A DNA stretch of 64,000 bases from an uncultured Lachnospiraceae bacterium (GTDB taxonomy: Bacteria > Bacillota > Clostridia > Lachnospirales > Lachnospiraceae), in NCBI GenBank assembly GCA_949287925.1, contig CASEIR010000066.1, positions 1 through 64,000 of the forward strand, given 5' to 3'. Positions 7,577 through 17,342 of this stretch are shown here, piece after piece (positions within the stretch are counted from its first letter, which is position 1; each line of letters begins with the position of its first letter). The position numbers were made by a program, and so were the translations under genes. The notes beneath the pieces were generated by a model, which was not told the origin of the DNA, ran no database searches, and saw only the letters and a list, made by a program, of their open reading frames with translations.

Positions 7577-7951
7577 ATGGAAAAGAAGATTCGCAAAGAT
7601 ACGAAGATTATGTGGGTGTTAAAGTCACTGTTGGTTTCCTATGCTGTTACAGGACTGCTGCTGGCCTTGCTGGCAGCGGCGCTTTACAGGCTGGAATTGA
7701 ATGAGGGAAGTGTAACTGCCGCTGTGATTGCTGTCTATGTCATATCGACTCTGGCAGGCGGGATCGTGATTGGGAAATTGGCGAAGACAAGAAGATTTTT
7801 ATGGGGAATTATATTAGGAATATGCTATTTTGCATTATTACTGCTGATTACCTTTGGCGTCTATCATACGATGAATGGAGATGGGATTCATCTGATGACA
7901 TCATTTATATTGTGTACCTGCGGCGGAATGATCGGAGCTATGATATCCTGA
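7577..7951 (+). CDS. TIGR04086 family membrane protein
   Basis: 124-residue protein with four predicted transmembrane helices (about residues 14-38, 47-67, 77-97 and 104-123). The ATG at 7577 is preferred to the one at 7571 because AAGGAGG then has a seven-base spacing. This family is found next to SCIFF peptide and maturase genes in Clostridia, and here scfA begins 74 bases downstream. A strong promoter lies between them, so scfA is at least partly independent. Function unknown. Confidence 0.85.
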   Translation: MEKKIRKDTKIMWVLKSLLVSYAVTGLLLALLAAALYRLELNEGSVTAAVIAVYVISTLAGGIVIGKLAKTRRFLWGIILGICYFALLLLITFGVYHTMNGDGIHLMTSFILCTCGGMIGAMIS

Positions 7952-7959
7952 GAAAAATA

Positions 7960-7988
7960 TTGCGCAATTTTAGTCAAGATGTTATAAT
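7960..7988 (+). promoter_or_regulatory. promoter of scfA
   Basis: TTGCGC and TATAAT with a 17-base spacer, 36 bases before the scfA start. Confidence 0.75.
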
Positions 7989-8024
7989 GACATAAGTTAA
8001 GCAAAGGTAAGGAGGAATGTGAAC

Positions 8025-8168
8025 ATGAAACATGTGAAAACATTGAATACACAGACCATGAATCATAATCTGAAAAAAAGCGGATGCGGCGAGTGTCAGA
8101 CATCTTGCCAGTCAGCTTGTAAGACTTCCTGTACAGTAGGAAATCAGACCTGCGAACAGAAAAAATAG
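8025..8168 (+). CDS. scfA: SCIFF ranthipeptide precursor
   Basis: 47-residue peptide started at an ATG with AAGGAGGA upstream. It carries the hallmark six cysteines (positions 21, 24, 28, 32, 36, 43) in the pattern GCGECQTSCQSACKTSC. SCIFF (six cysteines in forty-five residues) peptides are near-universal in Clostridia and are modified by a partner radical SAM enzyme that makes Cys-to-Thr thioether bonds. In the studied homologue the link joins Cys32 and Thr37, and both residues stand at those same numbers here. The maturase gene follows 118 bases later. Biological role in the host is unresolved; quorum or metabolic regulation has been suggested for ranthipeptides. Confidence 0.95.
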   Translation: MKHVKTLNTQTMNHNLKKSGCGECQTSCQSACKTSCTVGNQTCEQKK

Positions 8169-8286
8169 TCGGAAAAATCAGGAATACGTAATGTACGGCG
8201 GAGATGCCGGTGCAGCTGCGAGAGTCTGGGGATCCAGGCTCTCTGTTCTTGTCAAATGAAAAAATATCGGGAAGGGGTATGGAACC

Positions 8287-9690
8287 TTGGTACATCAATA
8301 CAGAAATAATGGTTACAACATCGTACTGGATGTGTGCAGCGGCGCTGTTCATGTGGTAGACAATCTGTGCTATGACGTGATAGAAGCGTTGAGGGAGCAT
8401 AACAAAGAGTATTCACCGGAGCAGCTGAAAGATCCTGCGGTGCTCAAAGAAATGACTGGCAAGCTGAAAGGAAAGTATTCGGAAAATGATATTGCGGATG
8501 CGCTGAGCGACGTGGCGGAACTGACAGAAGCAGGACAGTTGTTTGTTCCGGATACCTACGAATGTATGGTGGAAGAAGTAAAAAAGAGAAAAACCGTGGT
8601 AAAGGCGCTTTGCCTGCACATTGCACATGACTGTAATCTTGCCTGCAAATACTGCTTCGCGGAAGAAGGGGAGTATCATGGACGCCGTGCGATGATGAGT
8701 TATGAGGTAGGGAAAAAAGCACTGGATTTTCTGATCAAGAATTCCGGAAACCGGAGAAATCTGGAGGTGGATTTTTTTGGCGGGGAACCATTGATGAACT
8801 GGCAGGTGGTTAAAGACCTGGTAGCGTATGGAAGAGAGCAGGAAAAACGGTATGACAAACATTTCCGCTTTACGATTACAACCAATGGTGTGCTTCTGAA
8901 TGACGAAGTCCAGGAATTTGTCAACCGGGAGATGGACAACGTGGTGCTCAGTCTGGATGGGCGTAAAGAAGTAAATGACCGTATGCGTCCATTTCGGAAT
9001 GGAACGGGCAGTTATGACTTGATCGTTCCGAAGTTTCAGAAGCTTGCGGACAGCAGAAACCAGGAGAAATATTATATCAGAGGAACTTTCACAAGGGAAA
9101 ATCTGGATTTTTCAGAAGATATCCTGCATTTTGCAGATCTTGGTTTTAAGCAGATGTCTATTGAACCTGTGGTAGGAGATGAGAGTGATCCATACGCAAT
9201 CCGTGAAGAGGATATTCCGCAGATTAAGGAAGAATATGATAAGCTGGCAAGAATTATGATCGAACGTGAAAAAGAAGGAAAAGGTTTTAATTTCTTCCAT
9301 TTTATGATAGACTTAGACGGTGGACCGTGCGTAGCGAAGAGACTGTCCGGATGCGGATCCGGAACAGAATATCTGGCAGTGACGCCCTGGGGAGATTTTT
9401 ATCCCTGTCATCAGTTTGTAGGACAGGAAGAATTCTTGATGGGCAATGTGGATGAAGGGATCGTAAGGCCGCAGATCGCGGACGATTTCAGAAGCTGCAA
9501 CGTCTATTCCAAGGAGAAATGCAAGAAGTGTTTTGCCAAGTTCTATTGCAGCGGAGGCTGCATGGCGAATGCCCAGCATTTTCACGGTACGATCCATGAC
9601 ACGTATGAAATTGGCTGTGAGATGCAGCGCAAGCGTGTGGAGTGCGCGATTATGATAAAAGCGGCTCTTGCCGACGCTAAAGAAAGCTGA
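8287..9690 (+). CDS. scfB: SCIFF radical SAM maturase
   Basis: 467 residues from a TTG start preceded by GAAGGGG; the N-terminus YRNNGYNIVLDVCSGAVHVVD aligns with the family start, supporting TTG. Residues ~10-85 form a RiPP-recognition-like region. The radical SAM cluster motif CNLACKYC is near residue 117, followed by FFGGEPLMNW. The C-terminal SPASM domain supplies further cysteines (GPCVAKRLSGCGSG, YPCHQF, CKKCFAKFYCSGGC, GCEMQR) for two auxiliary Fe-S clusters. It installs thioether cross-links in the SCIFF peptide encoded just upstream. secDF follows closely, as in many clostridia. Confidence 0.95.
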   Translation: MVHQYRNNGYNIVLDVCSGAVHVVDNLCYDVIEALREHNKEYSPEQLKDPAVLKEMTGKLKGKYSENDIADALSDVAELTEAGQLFVPDTYECMVEEVKKRKTVVKALCLHIAHDCNLACKYCFAEEGEYHGRRAMMSYEVGKKALDFLIKNSGNRRNLEVDFFGGEPLMNWQVVKDLVAYGREQEKRYDKHFRFTITTNGVLLNDEVQEFVNREMDNVVLSLDGRKEVNDRMRPFRNGTGSYDLIVPKFQKLADSRNQEKYYIRGTFTRENLDFSEDILHFADLGFKQMSIEPVVGDESDPYAIREEDIPQIKEEYDKLARIMIEREKEGKGFNFFHFMIDLDGGPCVAKRLSGCGSGTEYLAVTPWGDFYPCHQFVGQEEFLMGNVDEGIVRPQIADDFRSCNVYSKEKCKKCFAKFYCSGGCMANAQHFHGTIHDTYEIGCEMQRKRVECAIMIKAALADAKES

Positions 9691-9745
9691 TGCATTTGCC
9701 GGCGCATATCAAATCAGAGAAGAAACAGAAAGGAAGTATAGCAGT

Positions 9746-11896
9746 ATGAAGAAAAATAAAGGCATACTGAGCCTGATTCTGACCGCTGTTGTAATTGTGT
9801 TGTTGGGTTATACCGTATTGATCGGGGTTGGACCAACGAAGACGGGGGCAATGGAGAATATCAAGCTGGGTCTGGATCTGGCGGGCGGTGTCAGCATTAC
9901 ATATCAGGTAAAAGGGGACACACCGTCTGATGAAGAGATGAGCGATACCATCTATAAGCTTCAGAAACGTGTGGAACAGTACAGCACAGAAGCAAGTGTT
10001 TATCAGGAAGGTGATGACCGGATTAATATTGAGATTCCGGGAGTTTCGGATGCAAATGCAATCCTGGATGAACTTGGGAAGCCGGGATCCTTGGAATTTC
10101 AGACACAGGATGGGGAGGCAGTGATCACCGGGTCGGATGTTGAGACGGCATCTGCCAAATCCGGCCAGGACAGTATGGGGAATAATGAGTACAGCGTGGA
10201 ACTTGTACTGACTGACGAGGGTTCTGAAAAATTTGCAGAGGCTACATCTGCCAATATTGGCAATCCGATCTCTATCATTTATGACGGTGAGACAATCAGC
10301 AGTCCTACTGTTGAATCAGCCATAACCGGAGGCACTGCTTATATAACTGGAAACTTTACTTATGAAGAGGCGGACAATCTTGCGTCAACCATCCGTATTG
10401 GAGGACTGAAGCTGGAACTTGAAGAATTGCGGTCGAATGTCGTAGGGGCCCAGCTGGGCGAGCAGGCCGTGGCGACCAGTCTTAAGGCCGGAGCAATCGG
10501 TTTGGCTATTGTGTTTGTCTTCATGATGTGTGTGTATTACTTGCCGGGCCTGGCATCAGGACTTGCGCTTTTGATATATACGGAGCTGGTTTTGCTGATT
10601 CTGAATGCTTTCAATATTACTTTAACACTGTCTGGTATTGCAGGTATTATCTTGAGTATCGGTATGGCGGTAGATGCGAACGTAATTATCTTTGCACGTG
10701 TGCGCGAGGAGATGTGCCGTGGGAAGAGCGTGAAAAATTCTCTGAAGACCGGTTTTCAGAAAGCGATGTCTGCAATCGTGGATGGAAATGTTACTACGTT
10801 GATTGCAGCTGCGGTTCTATGGTTTAAAGGCTCTGGTACTGTGAAAGGATTTGCCCAGACGTTGGCAATCGGTATTATTGTATCCATGTTCACGGCATTA
10901 GTGATTACCAGACTGATTATATATGCCTTCTATGCAGTGGGACTGCGCAGTGAAAAGCTATATTACCGGCCAAAGAAGGAGCGGGAGCCGGTTGATTTCC
11001 TTGGAAAGAAAAAGTGGTTCTTTACGTTTTCTCTGGGAATCATGGCTGCCGGATTTATCGTAATGGGAATCCACGTATCCAAAGAGGAAGGAGCGTTCGC
11101 TTACAGTCTGGAATTTGAAGGCGGAACCTCAACAACTGCAACTTTCGATCAGGATTATACGATTGATGAAATTGATGAAAAGATCGTTCCGGTAGTAGAG
11201 AAAGTGACCGGAGATAAAAATGTCCAGACACAGAAAGTGGAAGGCACGAATCAGATTATAATCAAGACCGTTACTTTGGAGCTTGATCAGCGTGAAGCCT
11301 TGAATCAGGCGCTCGCAGACAACTTTAACGTAGACGTGAATGAGATTACAGCGGAAAATATCAGTTCTACAGTCAGCAATGAAATGCGTCAGGATGCGGT
11401 TGTTGCTGTTATTATAGCCGCGATCTTCATGCTGCTGTATATCTGGTTCCGATTTAAAGACCTCCGGTTTGCGACCAGTGCGGTTCTTGCCTTGATCCAT
11501 GACGTGATCATTGTGGTACTGTTCTATGCTGTTGCAAGAATTTCTGTAGGCAATACATTTATTGCATGTATGCTGACGATAGTCGGTTATTCAATCAATG
11601 CTACGATTATTATATTTGACAGAATCCGGGAAGAACTGCATTATCAGACCAGAGCAACGGATCTTAAGGCGCTGGTGAACAGAAGTATTACCCAGACACT
11701 TACAAGAAGTATTTATACGACGTTAACAACATTTATTATGGTCGCGGTACTGTATGTGATGGGAGTCAGCTCTATCAAAGAATTCGCTCTCCCGCTGATG
11801 GTAGGTATTTTATGGGGAGCTTATTCATCTGTATGTATTACCGGAGCTTTGTGGTATGTTATGAAGACGAAAATCGGTACATCCAAAAAGAAATAG
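9746..11896 (+). CDS. secDF: fused protein translocase subunit SecDF
   Basis: 716 residues from the ATG at 9746 (AGGAAG upstream); the longer frame overlaps scfB and is unlikely. SecD half: N-terminal membrane helix, GLDLAGGVSITYQV near residue 41, large extracytoplasmic P1 domain, then five helices with GMAVDANVIIFARVREE. SecF half begins near residue 415, with EFEGGTSTTATF and a second helix bundle containing GYSINATIIIFDRIREE. The complex uses the proton gradient to pull proteins out of SecYEG. A single fused chain is one known arrangement in Firmicutes. It may be cotranscribed with scfB (55-base gap). Confidence 0.93.
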   Translation: MKKNKGILSLILTAVVIVLLGYTVLIGVGPTKTGAMENIKLGLDLAGGVSITYQVKGDTPSDEEMSDTIYKLQKRVEQYSTEASVYQEGDDRINIEIPGVSDANAILDELGKPGSLEFQTQDGEAVITGSDVETASAKSGQDSMGNNEYSVELVLTDEGSEKFAEATSANIGNPISIIYDGETISSPTVESAITGGTAYITGNFTYEEADNLASTIRIGGLKLELEELRSNVVGAQLGEQAVATSLKAGAIGLAIVFVFMMCVYYLPGLASGLALLIYTELVLLILNAFNITLTLSGIAGIILSIGMAVDANVIIFARVREEMCRGKSVKNSLKTGFQKAMSAIVDGNVTTLIAAAVLWFKGSGTVKGFAQTLAIGIIVSMFTALVITRLIIYAFYAVGLRSEKLYYRPKKEREPVDFLGKKKWFFTFSLGIMAAGFIVMGIHVSKEEGAFAYSLEFEGGTSTTATFDQDYTIDEIDEKIVPVVEKVTGDKNVQTQKVEGTNQIIIKTVTLELDQREALNQALADNFNVDVNEITAENISSTVSNEMRQDAVVAVIIAAIFMLLYIWFRFKDLRFATSAVLALIHDVIIVVLFYAVARISVGNTFIACMLTIVGYSINATIIIFDRIREELHYQTRATDLKALVNRSITQTLTRSIYTTLTTFIMVAVLYVMGVSSIKEFALPLMVGILWGAYSSVCITGALWYVMKTKIGTSKKK

Positions 11897-11911
11897 CGGT
11901 ATATAAAGAAA

Positions 11912-11956
11912 AAGAAGCAGCCGGGATTGTATGTGAAGACCAGGCTGCTTCTTTGC
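11912..11956 (+). terminator. Rho-independent terminator after secDF
   Basis: AAGAAGCAGCC pairs with GGCTGCTTCTT across a 20-base loop, followed by TTGCTT. Confidence 0.75.
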
Positions 11957-11985
11957 TTATGTGAAAGAGAAAGGAGGAGTGCAGG

Positions 11986-13695
11986 ATGGAAGAACGCTGG
12001 GTGCTTTTACGGAAAGGAGCAGATTACGCGGGAATTGGCCGAAAATTCCATATCAGCCCCAGACTTGCCTGCCTGATCAGAAACCGGGAGATTATCGGGG
12101 ATGAAGCAGTGGAAAATTATCTGAACGGCACGCTTTTGGATTTGCATGACGGTATGTTGATGAAAGATATGGACAAAGCGGTGGATATCCTGATGGAGAA
12201 ACTGTCGGAAAAGCGGAAAATCAGAATTATAGGGGATTATGATATTGACGGGGTTAATGCAACCTATATTCTTCTGGAAGGTATGGAACGGCTGGGAGGG
12301 GATGTGGACAGTGATATTCCGGACCGGATTGCAGATGGATATGGTCTGAGTATGAATCTGATTGAACGTGCATACCGCGACGGCATAGATACAATTGTAA
12401 CTTGTGACAATGGAATTGCAGCAGCAGAAGAAATTGCATATGGAAAACGTTTGGGAATGACGGTCATTGTAACAGATCACCACGAAGTGCCTTATGAAGA
12501 AAAGGGAGAAAAGAAAGTATATATCCTGCCGTCTGCAGATGCGGTGATCGACCCCAAACAGCCGGAGTGTACTTATCCCTTTTCCGGTGTATGCGGAGCT
12601 GCAGTCGCATATAAGCTTGTGGAGGCGCTCTGGGAAAGCATGGGAAAAGATGCAGAGGATATAGATGATCTCATTGAAAATGTCGCAATTGCTACCGTCG
12701 GAGACGTCATGGATCTTGTGGACGAGAACCGTATTTTTGTAAAAGAAGGACTCCAGATGTTAAAACGGACTAAAAATAAAGGGCTGGCATCGCTTCTTGC
12801 ATGTACGGGAATGACTGGAAAAAATATCTCAGCATACCATATAGGTTTTGTTATCGGGCCCTGCCTGAACGCAGGAGGACGGTTAGATACTGCGAAAAGA
12901 ACTCTGGCTTTGCTCCGGGCAATAGATAAGAAAGAAGCGGATATTCTGGCAGGCGATCTGAAGGCGTTAAATGACAGCCGTAAGGAAATGACAGAGGCGG
13001 CGGTTCAGAAAGCGAAGAAGCTGGTGGAGACTACGGAAATCGGACGGGATAAAGTTCTGGTCATATATCTTCCGGATTGCCATGAAAGTCTGGCGGGTAT
13101 TGTGGCGGGAAGAATCCGCGAAACCTATTACAAGCCCGCATATGTGCTGACTGATGGAAAAGAAAATATCAAAGGATCCGGAAGGTCCATAGAAGCTTAT
13201 TCTATGTATGAGGAACTCAACAGATGCAGCGAACTGCTGATCCGTTATGGAGGCCACAGACAGGCCGCCGGATTGTCATTAAAAAAAGAGAACATTCAGG
13301 CGTTCCGCAGAATGTTGAATGATCATTGTACTTTGAAAGACGAGGACTTCTGCCAGAAAATAGTAATCGATATGGAAATGCCTTTTTCCTGTGTAACGGA
13401 ATCGTTTGTAAAGGAAATGGAGCAGCTGGAACCTTATGGAAAAGGAAATACGAAACCTGTGTTTGCAGCCAGAAACATAAAAGTGTTAAATGCGAAAATT
13501 GTGGGTAAAAATAAAAATGTATTAAAGCTGTTTGTGGAAGATGAAAACGGAAACCGAATGGATGCGGTTTATTTCGGTGATGTGCAGGAAATGCTTAAAC
13601 GGAAAGACCAGAGACTGGCGGTGACTTATTATCCGGAGCTTAACGCATATAATGGGAAAATCACTGCACAGATTGTGATTTCGCATTATCAGTAA
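11986..13695 (+). CDS. recJ: single-stranded-DNA exonuclease RecJ-like (DHH family)
   Basis: 569 residues with AAGGAGG eight bases before the ATG. The DHH phosphoesterase motifs are present: GDYDIDGVNAT near residue 78 (metal-binding aspartates), CDNGIAA, TDHHEVPYE near residue 160, and the DHHA1 glycine-histidine motif YGGHRQAAG near residue 422, followed by an OB-like C-terminal domain (AVYFGDVQE, YNGKITAQIVI). RecJ degrades single-stranded DNA 5' to 3' in recombinational repair. It is near the length of B. subtilis RecJ minus the extra C-terminal module. It precedes apt and relA as in many Firmicutes. Confidence 0.92.
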   Translation: MEERWVLLRKGADYAGIGRKFHISPRLACLIRNREIIGDEAVENYLNGTLLDLHDGMLMKDMDKAVDILMEKLSEKRKIRIIGDYDIDGVNATYILLEGMERLGGDVDSDIPDRIADGYGLSMNLIERAYRDGIDTIVTCDNGIAAAEEIAYGKRLGMTVIVTDHHEVPYEEKGEKKVYILPSADAVIDPKQPECTYPFSGVCGAAVAYKLVEALWESMGKDAEDIDDLIENVAIATVGDVMDLVDENRIFVKEGLQMLKRTKNKGLASLLACTGMTGKNISAYHIGFVIGPCLNAGGRLDTAKRTLALLRAIDKKEADILAGDLKALNDSRKEMTEAAVQKAKKLVETTEIGRDKVLVIYLPDCHESLAGIVAGRIRETYYKPAYVLTDGKENIKGSGRSIEAYSMYEELNRCSELLIRYGGHRQAAGLSLKKENIQAFRRMLNDHCTLKDEDFCQKIVIDMEMPFSCVTESFVKEMEQLEPYGKGNTKPVFAARNIKVLNAKIVGKNKNVLKLFVEDENGNRMDAVYFGDVQEMLKRKDQRLAVTYYPELNAYNGKITAQIVISHYQ

Positions 13696-13718
13696 GGAAC
13701 AGAAATGTACAGAATAGT

Positions 13719-13747
13719 TTGAAAATTCGATTAAGTAATGCTATACT
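13719..13747 (+). promoter_or_regulatory. promoter of apt
   Basis: TTGAAA and TATACT with a 17-base spacer, 36 bases before the GTG start of apt. Confidence 0.7.
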
Positions 13748-13782
13748 AAAAAAAGATCTTAAAAAAGAATGGAGAGATCATT

Positions 13783-14307
13783 GTGAAAAAGATTGAAGAT
13801 TATGTGATTAATATTCCGGATTTCCCGAAAGCGGGAATTGTGTTCCGTGATATCACTGGCATTCTGCATGACCCTGAAGGACTGCATTTGTCTATAGACC
13901 TGATGCTCGAAAAACTAAAGAATGTGGAATATGATGTGGTAGTCGGACCGGAATCAAGAGGATTCATTTTTGGAATTCTGGTTGCCTACAAGGAGAATAA
14001 AGTATTCGTTCCGGCACGAAAAAAAGGAAAGCTTCCAAGAGAGACTGTTTCGATAGAATATGAACTGGAATATGGAACGGAAGCAATTGAATTGCATCGT
14101 GATTCAATCAAGCCGGGAGACCGGGTAGTAATCGTAGATGACTTGATGGCAACTGGTGGAACCACCGAGGCGATCATTAAATTAGTAGAAGGTCTCGGAG
14201 GGGAAGTAGTGAAAGTGGTTTTCCTGATGGAACTTGCCGGACTTCATGGGCGGGACCGTCTGGAAGGATATCCGGTAGATTCTGTAATTGTGTATCCGGG
14301 CTGTTAA
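13783..14307 (+). CDS. apt: adenine phosphoribosyltransferase
   Basis: 174 residues from a GTG start with GGAGAG six bases upstream. Converts adenine plus PRPP to AMP in purine salvage. The PRPP-binding loop VVIVDDLMATGGTT lies near residue 113, with GPESRGFIFG near residue 52 and FPKAGIVFRDIT at the N-terminus, all typical of type I APRT. Placement directly upstream of relA (50-base gap) is common in Firmicutes and links salvage to ppGpp metabolism. Confidence 0.95.
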   Translation: MKKIEDYVINIPDFPKAGIVFRDITGILHDPEGLHLSIDLMLEKLKNVEYDVVVGPESRGFIFGILVAYKENKVFVPARKKGKLPRETVSIEYELEYGTEAIELHRDSIKPGDRVVIVDDLMATGGTTEAIIKLVEGLGGEVVKVVFLMELAGLHGRDRLEGYPVDSVIVYPGC

Positions 14308-14357
14308 GCAGTGCGGAATAAAGGAAGAGAAATTTTAGGGAGGAAGGAGGCGTTAAT

Positions 14358-16706
14358 ATGTCGAATCGTACAACAACTTATGAAGCGATTGATGGGCGTA
14401 TAGCGCCGGAATCTATCACGGACGATACCATGAGCGGACTTCAGATCGTTGACGGGCATGCGGTAAAAGCGCCGGGAGACTATGAAAATCCAGACCGTTT
14501 ATATGACATGTTAATCGCCCGTATTCGTAAATACCATCCATCCACAGATGTATCCATGATCGCTAAAGCTTATTTGACTGCACAGAAAGCACACGGAAAT
14601 CAGTGCAGAAAATCAGGAGAGCCTTATATTGTACATCCTCTTTGGGTATCGATTATTCTGGCGGATCTGGAGATGGATAAAGAGACAATCACGGCAGGAA
14701 TGCTCCATGATGTTGTAGAAGATACGGAGATCAGTGAAGAAGATATAAAAAGGGATTTTGGAGAAGAGGTTGCCCTTTTGGTAGACGGAGTGACCAAGTT
14801 GGGGAGATTGTCCTATTCTTCCGACAAGTTGGAAGTGCAGGCGGAAAATCTTCGTAAAATGTTTCTCGCCATGGCAAAGGATATCCGTGTCATTATTATT
14901 AAGCTTGCCGACCGGCTGCATAATATGCGGACGCTTCAGTTTATGACCCCTGCGAAACAGAAAGAAAAAGCGAAAGAGACCATGGATATCTATGCACCGA
15001 TCGCACAGCGGCTTGGTATATCCAAGATCAAAACGGAACTGGATGATCTTGCGTTAAAATATTCCCAGCCGGAAGTCTTTTTTGATCTTGTCAGGCAGAT
15101 TAATGCCAGGAAGACAGAACGTGAAGAGTTTGTGCAGCAAATTGTAGACGAAGTGTCTGAACACATGAAAAACGCCAGTATCAAAGCTGATGTAAATGGC
15201 AGAGTAAAGCATTTTTTCAGTATCTATAAAAAAATGGTAAATCAGGATAAAACGGTGGATCAGATTTATGATCTATTTGCGGTGCGGATCATTGTTGATT
15301 CGGTGAAAGACTGTTACGCGGCCCTTGGGGTTATTCATGAAATGTACACTCCGATCCCGGGAAGATTTAAGGATTATATTGCCATGCCAAAGCCGAATAT
15401 GTATCAGTCGCTGCATACAACATTGATGAGCTCTATCGGTCAGCCGTTTGAAATTCAGATTCGAACCCAGGAGATGCATAAAACAGCAGAGTATGGTATC
15501 GCAGCTCATTGGAAATATAAGGAATCCAATGACGGAAAGAAGAGTGTGGAAGCACAGGAGGAAGAGAAACTAAGCTGGCTTCGGCAGATTCTTGAATGGC
15601 AGAGAGATATGTCTGATAACCGTGAGTTCCTAAATCTGTTGAAAGGAGATCTGGATCTGTTTGCGGAAGACGTGTATTGCTTTACTCCCCAAGGAGATGT
15701 GAAGAATCTGCCCAACGGCTCTACCCCGATTGATTTTGCCTATGCAATTCACAGCGCTGTCGGGAACAAGATGGTTGGGGCCCGGGTAAACGGGAAATTG
15801 GTAAATATCGATTACAAGATCCAGAACGGTGACAGAATCGAGATCCTGACTTCACAGAATTCCAAAGGACCAAGCAGAGACTGGCTGAATATCGTCAAGA
15901 GTACGCAGGCGAAAAACAAAATTAATCAATGGTTCAAAAAGGAATTTAAAGAAAGCAATATCATCCGCGGAAAAGAGATGATATCCGCCTACTGTAAGGC
16001 CAAGAATGTAAGTCTTTCGAATATTATGAATTCCAGATACATGGAGGTTGTTCAGAAAAAATATGGATTCCGTGACTGGGATGCGGTACTTGCGGCGATT
16101 GGCCATGGAGGACTAAAAGAGGGCCAGGTAGTAAACCGGCTGGTAGAAGAATACAATAAGGAGCACAAGCAGGAGCTTACAGACGAGGTCGTTCTGGAAC
16201 GAGTGGCGGAAGCATCCAGGAATAAGGTGCATATTGCAAAATCCAAGAGCGGAATTGTTGTGAAAGGAATCGACGATGTGGCCGTAAGATTCTCCCGGTG
16301 TTGTAATCCGGTACCGGGCGATGAAATAGTTGGCTTTGTCACCAGAGGACGAGGACTTTCGATACACCGTACGGACTGTGTCAATATGATCCATCTGACA
16401 GAGGCGGAACGGGCACGCCTGATCGATGCCGAATGGGAAAGCGACGTGGCGGAAAAGGCCGGGGGGCAGTATTTGGCAGAGATTAAAATGTATGCTCACG
16501 ACCGTCAGGGTCTGCTGATGGAGATGTCCCGGATCTTCACAGAAGGAGATGTGGATGTAAAGTCCATGAATGTGCGTACCAGTAAACAGGGAACTGCCAC
16601 CATCGAAACGGGATTTATCGTGCACGGACGTGAAGAATTATCAAAAATTATCGAAAAGCTGCGCCAGCTGGAAGGCGTGATCGATATTGAAAGGGCGACG
16701 GGTTAG
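14358..16706 (+). CDS. relA: bifunctional (p)ppGpp synthetase/hydrolase RelA/SpoT
   Basis: 782 residues. Order of domains: HD hydrolase (AGMLHDVVEDTE near residue 118, KLADRLHNMRTL), synthetase (PGRFKDYIAMPKPNMYQSLH near residue 340, IQIRTQEMHKTAEYGIAAHW), TGS (CFTPQGDVKNLPNGSTPIDFAY), zinc-finger-like helical part (RFSRCCNPVPGD), ACT (C-terminal 80 residues). The intact HD motif argues for a two-way Rel enzyme. An ~50-residue N-terminal leader before the HD domain is somewhat long. A strong GGAGG site is upstream, and the next gene begins six bases after the stop, so a five-gene run relA-MBL-hemZ-hisS-aspS is likely. Confidence 0.96.
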   Translation: MSNRTTTYEAIDGRIAPESITDDTMSGLQIVDGHAVKAPGDYENPDRLYDMLIARIRKYHPSTDVSMIAKAYLTAQKAHGNQCRKSGEPYIVHPLWVSIILADLEMDKETITAGMLHDVVEDTEISEEDIKRDFGEEVALLVDGVTKLGRLSYSSDKLEVQAENLRKMFLAMAKDIRVIIIKLADRLHNMRTLQFMTPAKQKEKAKETMDIYAPIAQRLGISKIKTELDDLALKYSQPEVFFDLVRQINARKTEREEFVQQIVDEVSEHMKNASIKADVNGRVKHFFSIYKKMVNQDKTVDQIYDLFAVRIIVDSVKDCYAALGVIHEMYTPIPGRFKDYIAMPKPNMYQSLHTTLMSSIGQPFEIQIRTQEMHKTAEYGIAAHWKYKESNDGKKSVEAQEEEKLSWLRQILEWQRDMSDNREFLNLLKGDLDLFAEDVYCFTPQGDVKNLPNGSTPIDFAYAIHSAVGNKMVGARVNGKLVNIDYKIQNGDRIEILTSQNSKGPSRDWLNIVKSTQAKNKINQWFKKEFKESNIIRGKEMISAYCKAKNVSLSNIMNSRYMEVVQKKYGFRDWDAVLAAIGHGGLKEGQVVNRLVEEYNKEHKQELTDEVVLERVAEASRNKVHIAKSKSGIVVKGIDDVAVRFSRCCNPVPGDEIVGFVTRGRGLSIHRTDCVNMIHLTEAERARLIDAEWESDVAEKAGGQYLAEIKMYAHDRQGLLMEMSRIFTEGDVDVKSMNVRTSKQGTATIETGFIVHGREELSKIIEKLRQLEGVIDIERATG

Positions 16707-16712
16707 AAAGAT

Positions 16713-17333
16713 ATGAAAGTAGAAAAATTTATAACAGGTATCATCAGCACGAATTGTTATCTTGCTATCCATGAGGAGTCAAAACGCGCGGTGATCATAG
16801 ATCCAGCGGCTTGTCCGCCCGGTCTTCTCAGATATATGAAGGATGAAAGGATTGAACCGGAGGCAATCCTGCTGACACATGCACATTTTGATCATATTAT
16901 GGGTATTGACGGAATTCTGGATAAATACCGGGTGCCGGTTTATGTCCATGAAAAAGATATGAAAATGCTGGAAGATCCACAGTGGAACCAATCTTCCGTC
17001 TACACGGGGGGGTATACGTATTCCGGAGCCGCTGGTGTCCGTGACGGGCAGGTTCTGCCGCTTGCCGGGATGAATTTTAGGGTGCTCCATACGCCGGGAC
17101 ATACACCTGGAGGATGCTGCTATTATGTGGAAGACGCCGGCGTATTATTCAGCGGAGACACCTTGTTCCAGGCATCGGTGGGGAGAACGGATTTCCCTGG
17201 AAGCAGTATGTCAGACCTGATACAAGGCATCCGGGAAAAACTCTTGGTTTTACCAGAAAACACGCTGGTGTATCCCGGACATATGGGAGAAACTACGATT
17301 GGATATGAAAAACAGAACAATCCGTTTATATAG
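16713..17333 (+). CDS. metallo-beta-lactamase-fold hydrolase (glyoxalase II-like)
   Basis: 206 residues. The metal-binding motif THAHFDHIMG lies near residue 58, followed by HTPGHTPGGCCYY, SGDTLFQASVGRTDFPGS and a final PGHMGETTIGYE, which together match the small YcbL-type subgroup of glyoxalase II-like hydrolases. Likely hydrolyses thioesters or similar substrates, exact substrate unknown. It lies between relA and hemZ, six and nine bases from each. This gene order recurs in Lachnospiraceae. Confidence 0.9.
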   Translation: MKVEKFITGIISTNCYLAIHEESKRAVIIDPAACPPGLLRYMKDERIEPEAILLTHAHFDHIMGIDGILDKYRVPVYVHEKDMKMLEDPQWNQSSVYTGGYTYSGAAGVRDGQVLPLAGMNFRVLHTPGHTPGGCCYYVEDAGVLFSGDTLFQASVGRTDFPGSSMSDLIQGIREKLLVLPENTLVYPGHMGETTIGYEKQNNPFI

Positions 17334-17342
17334 GAGTGAAGT

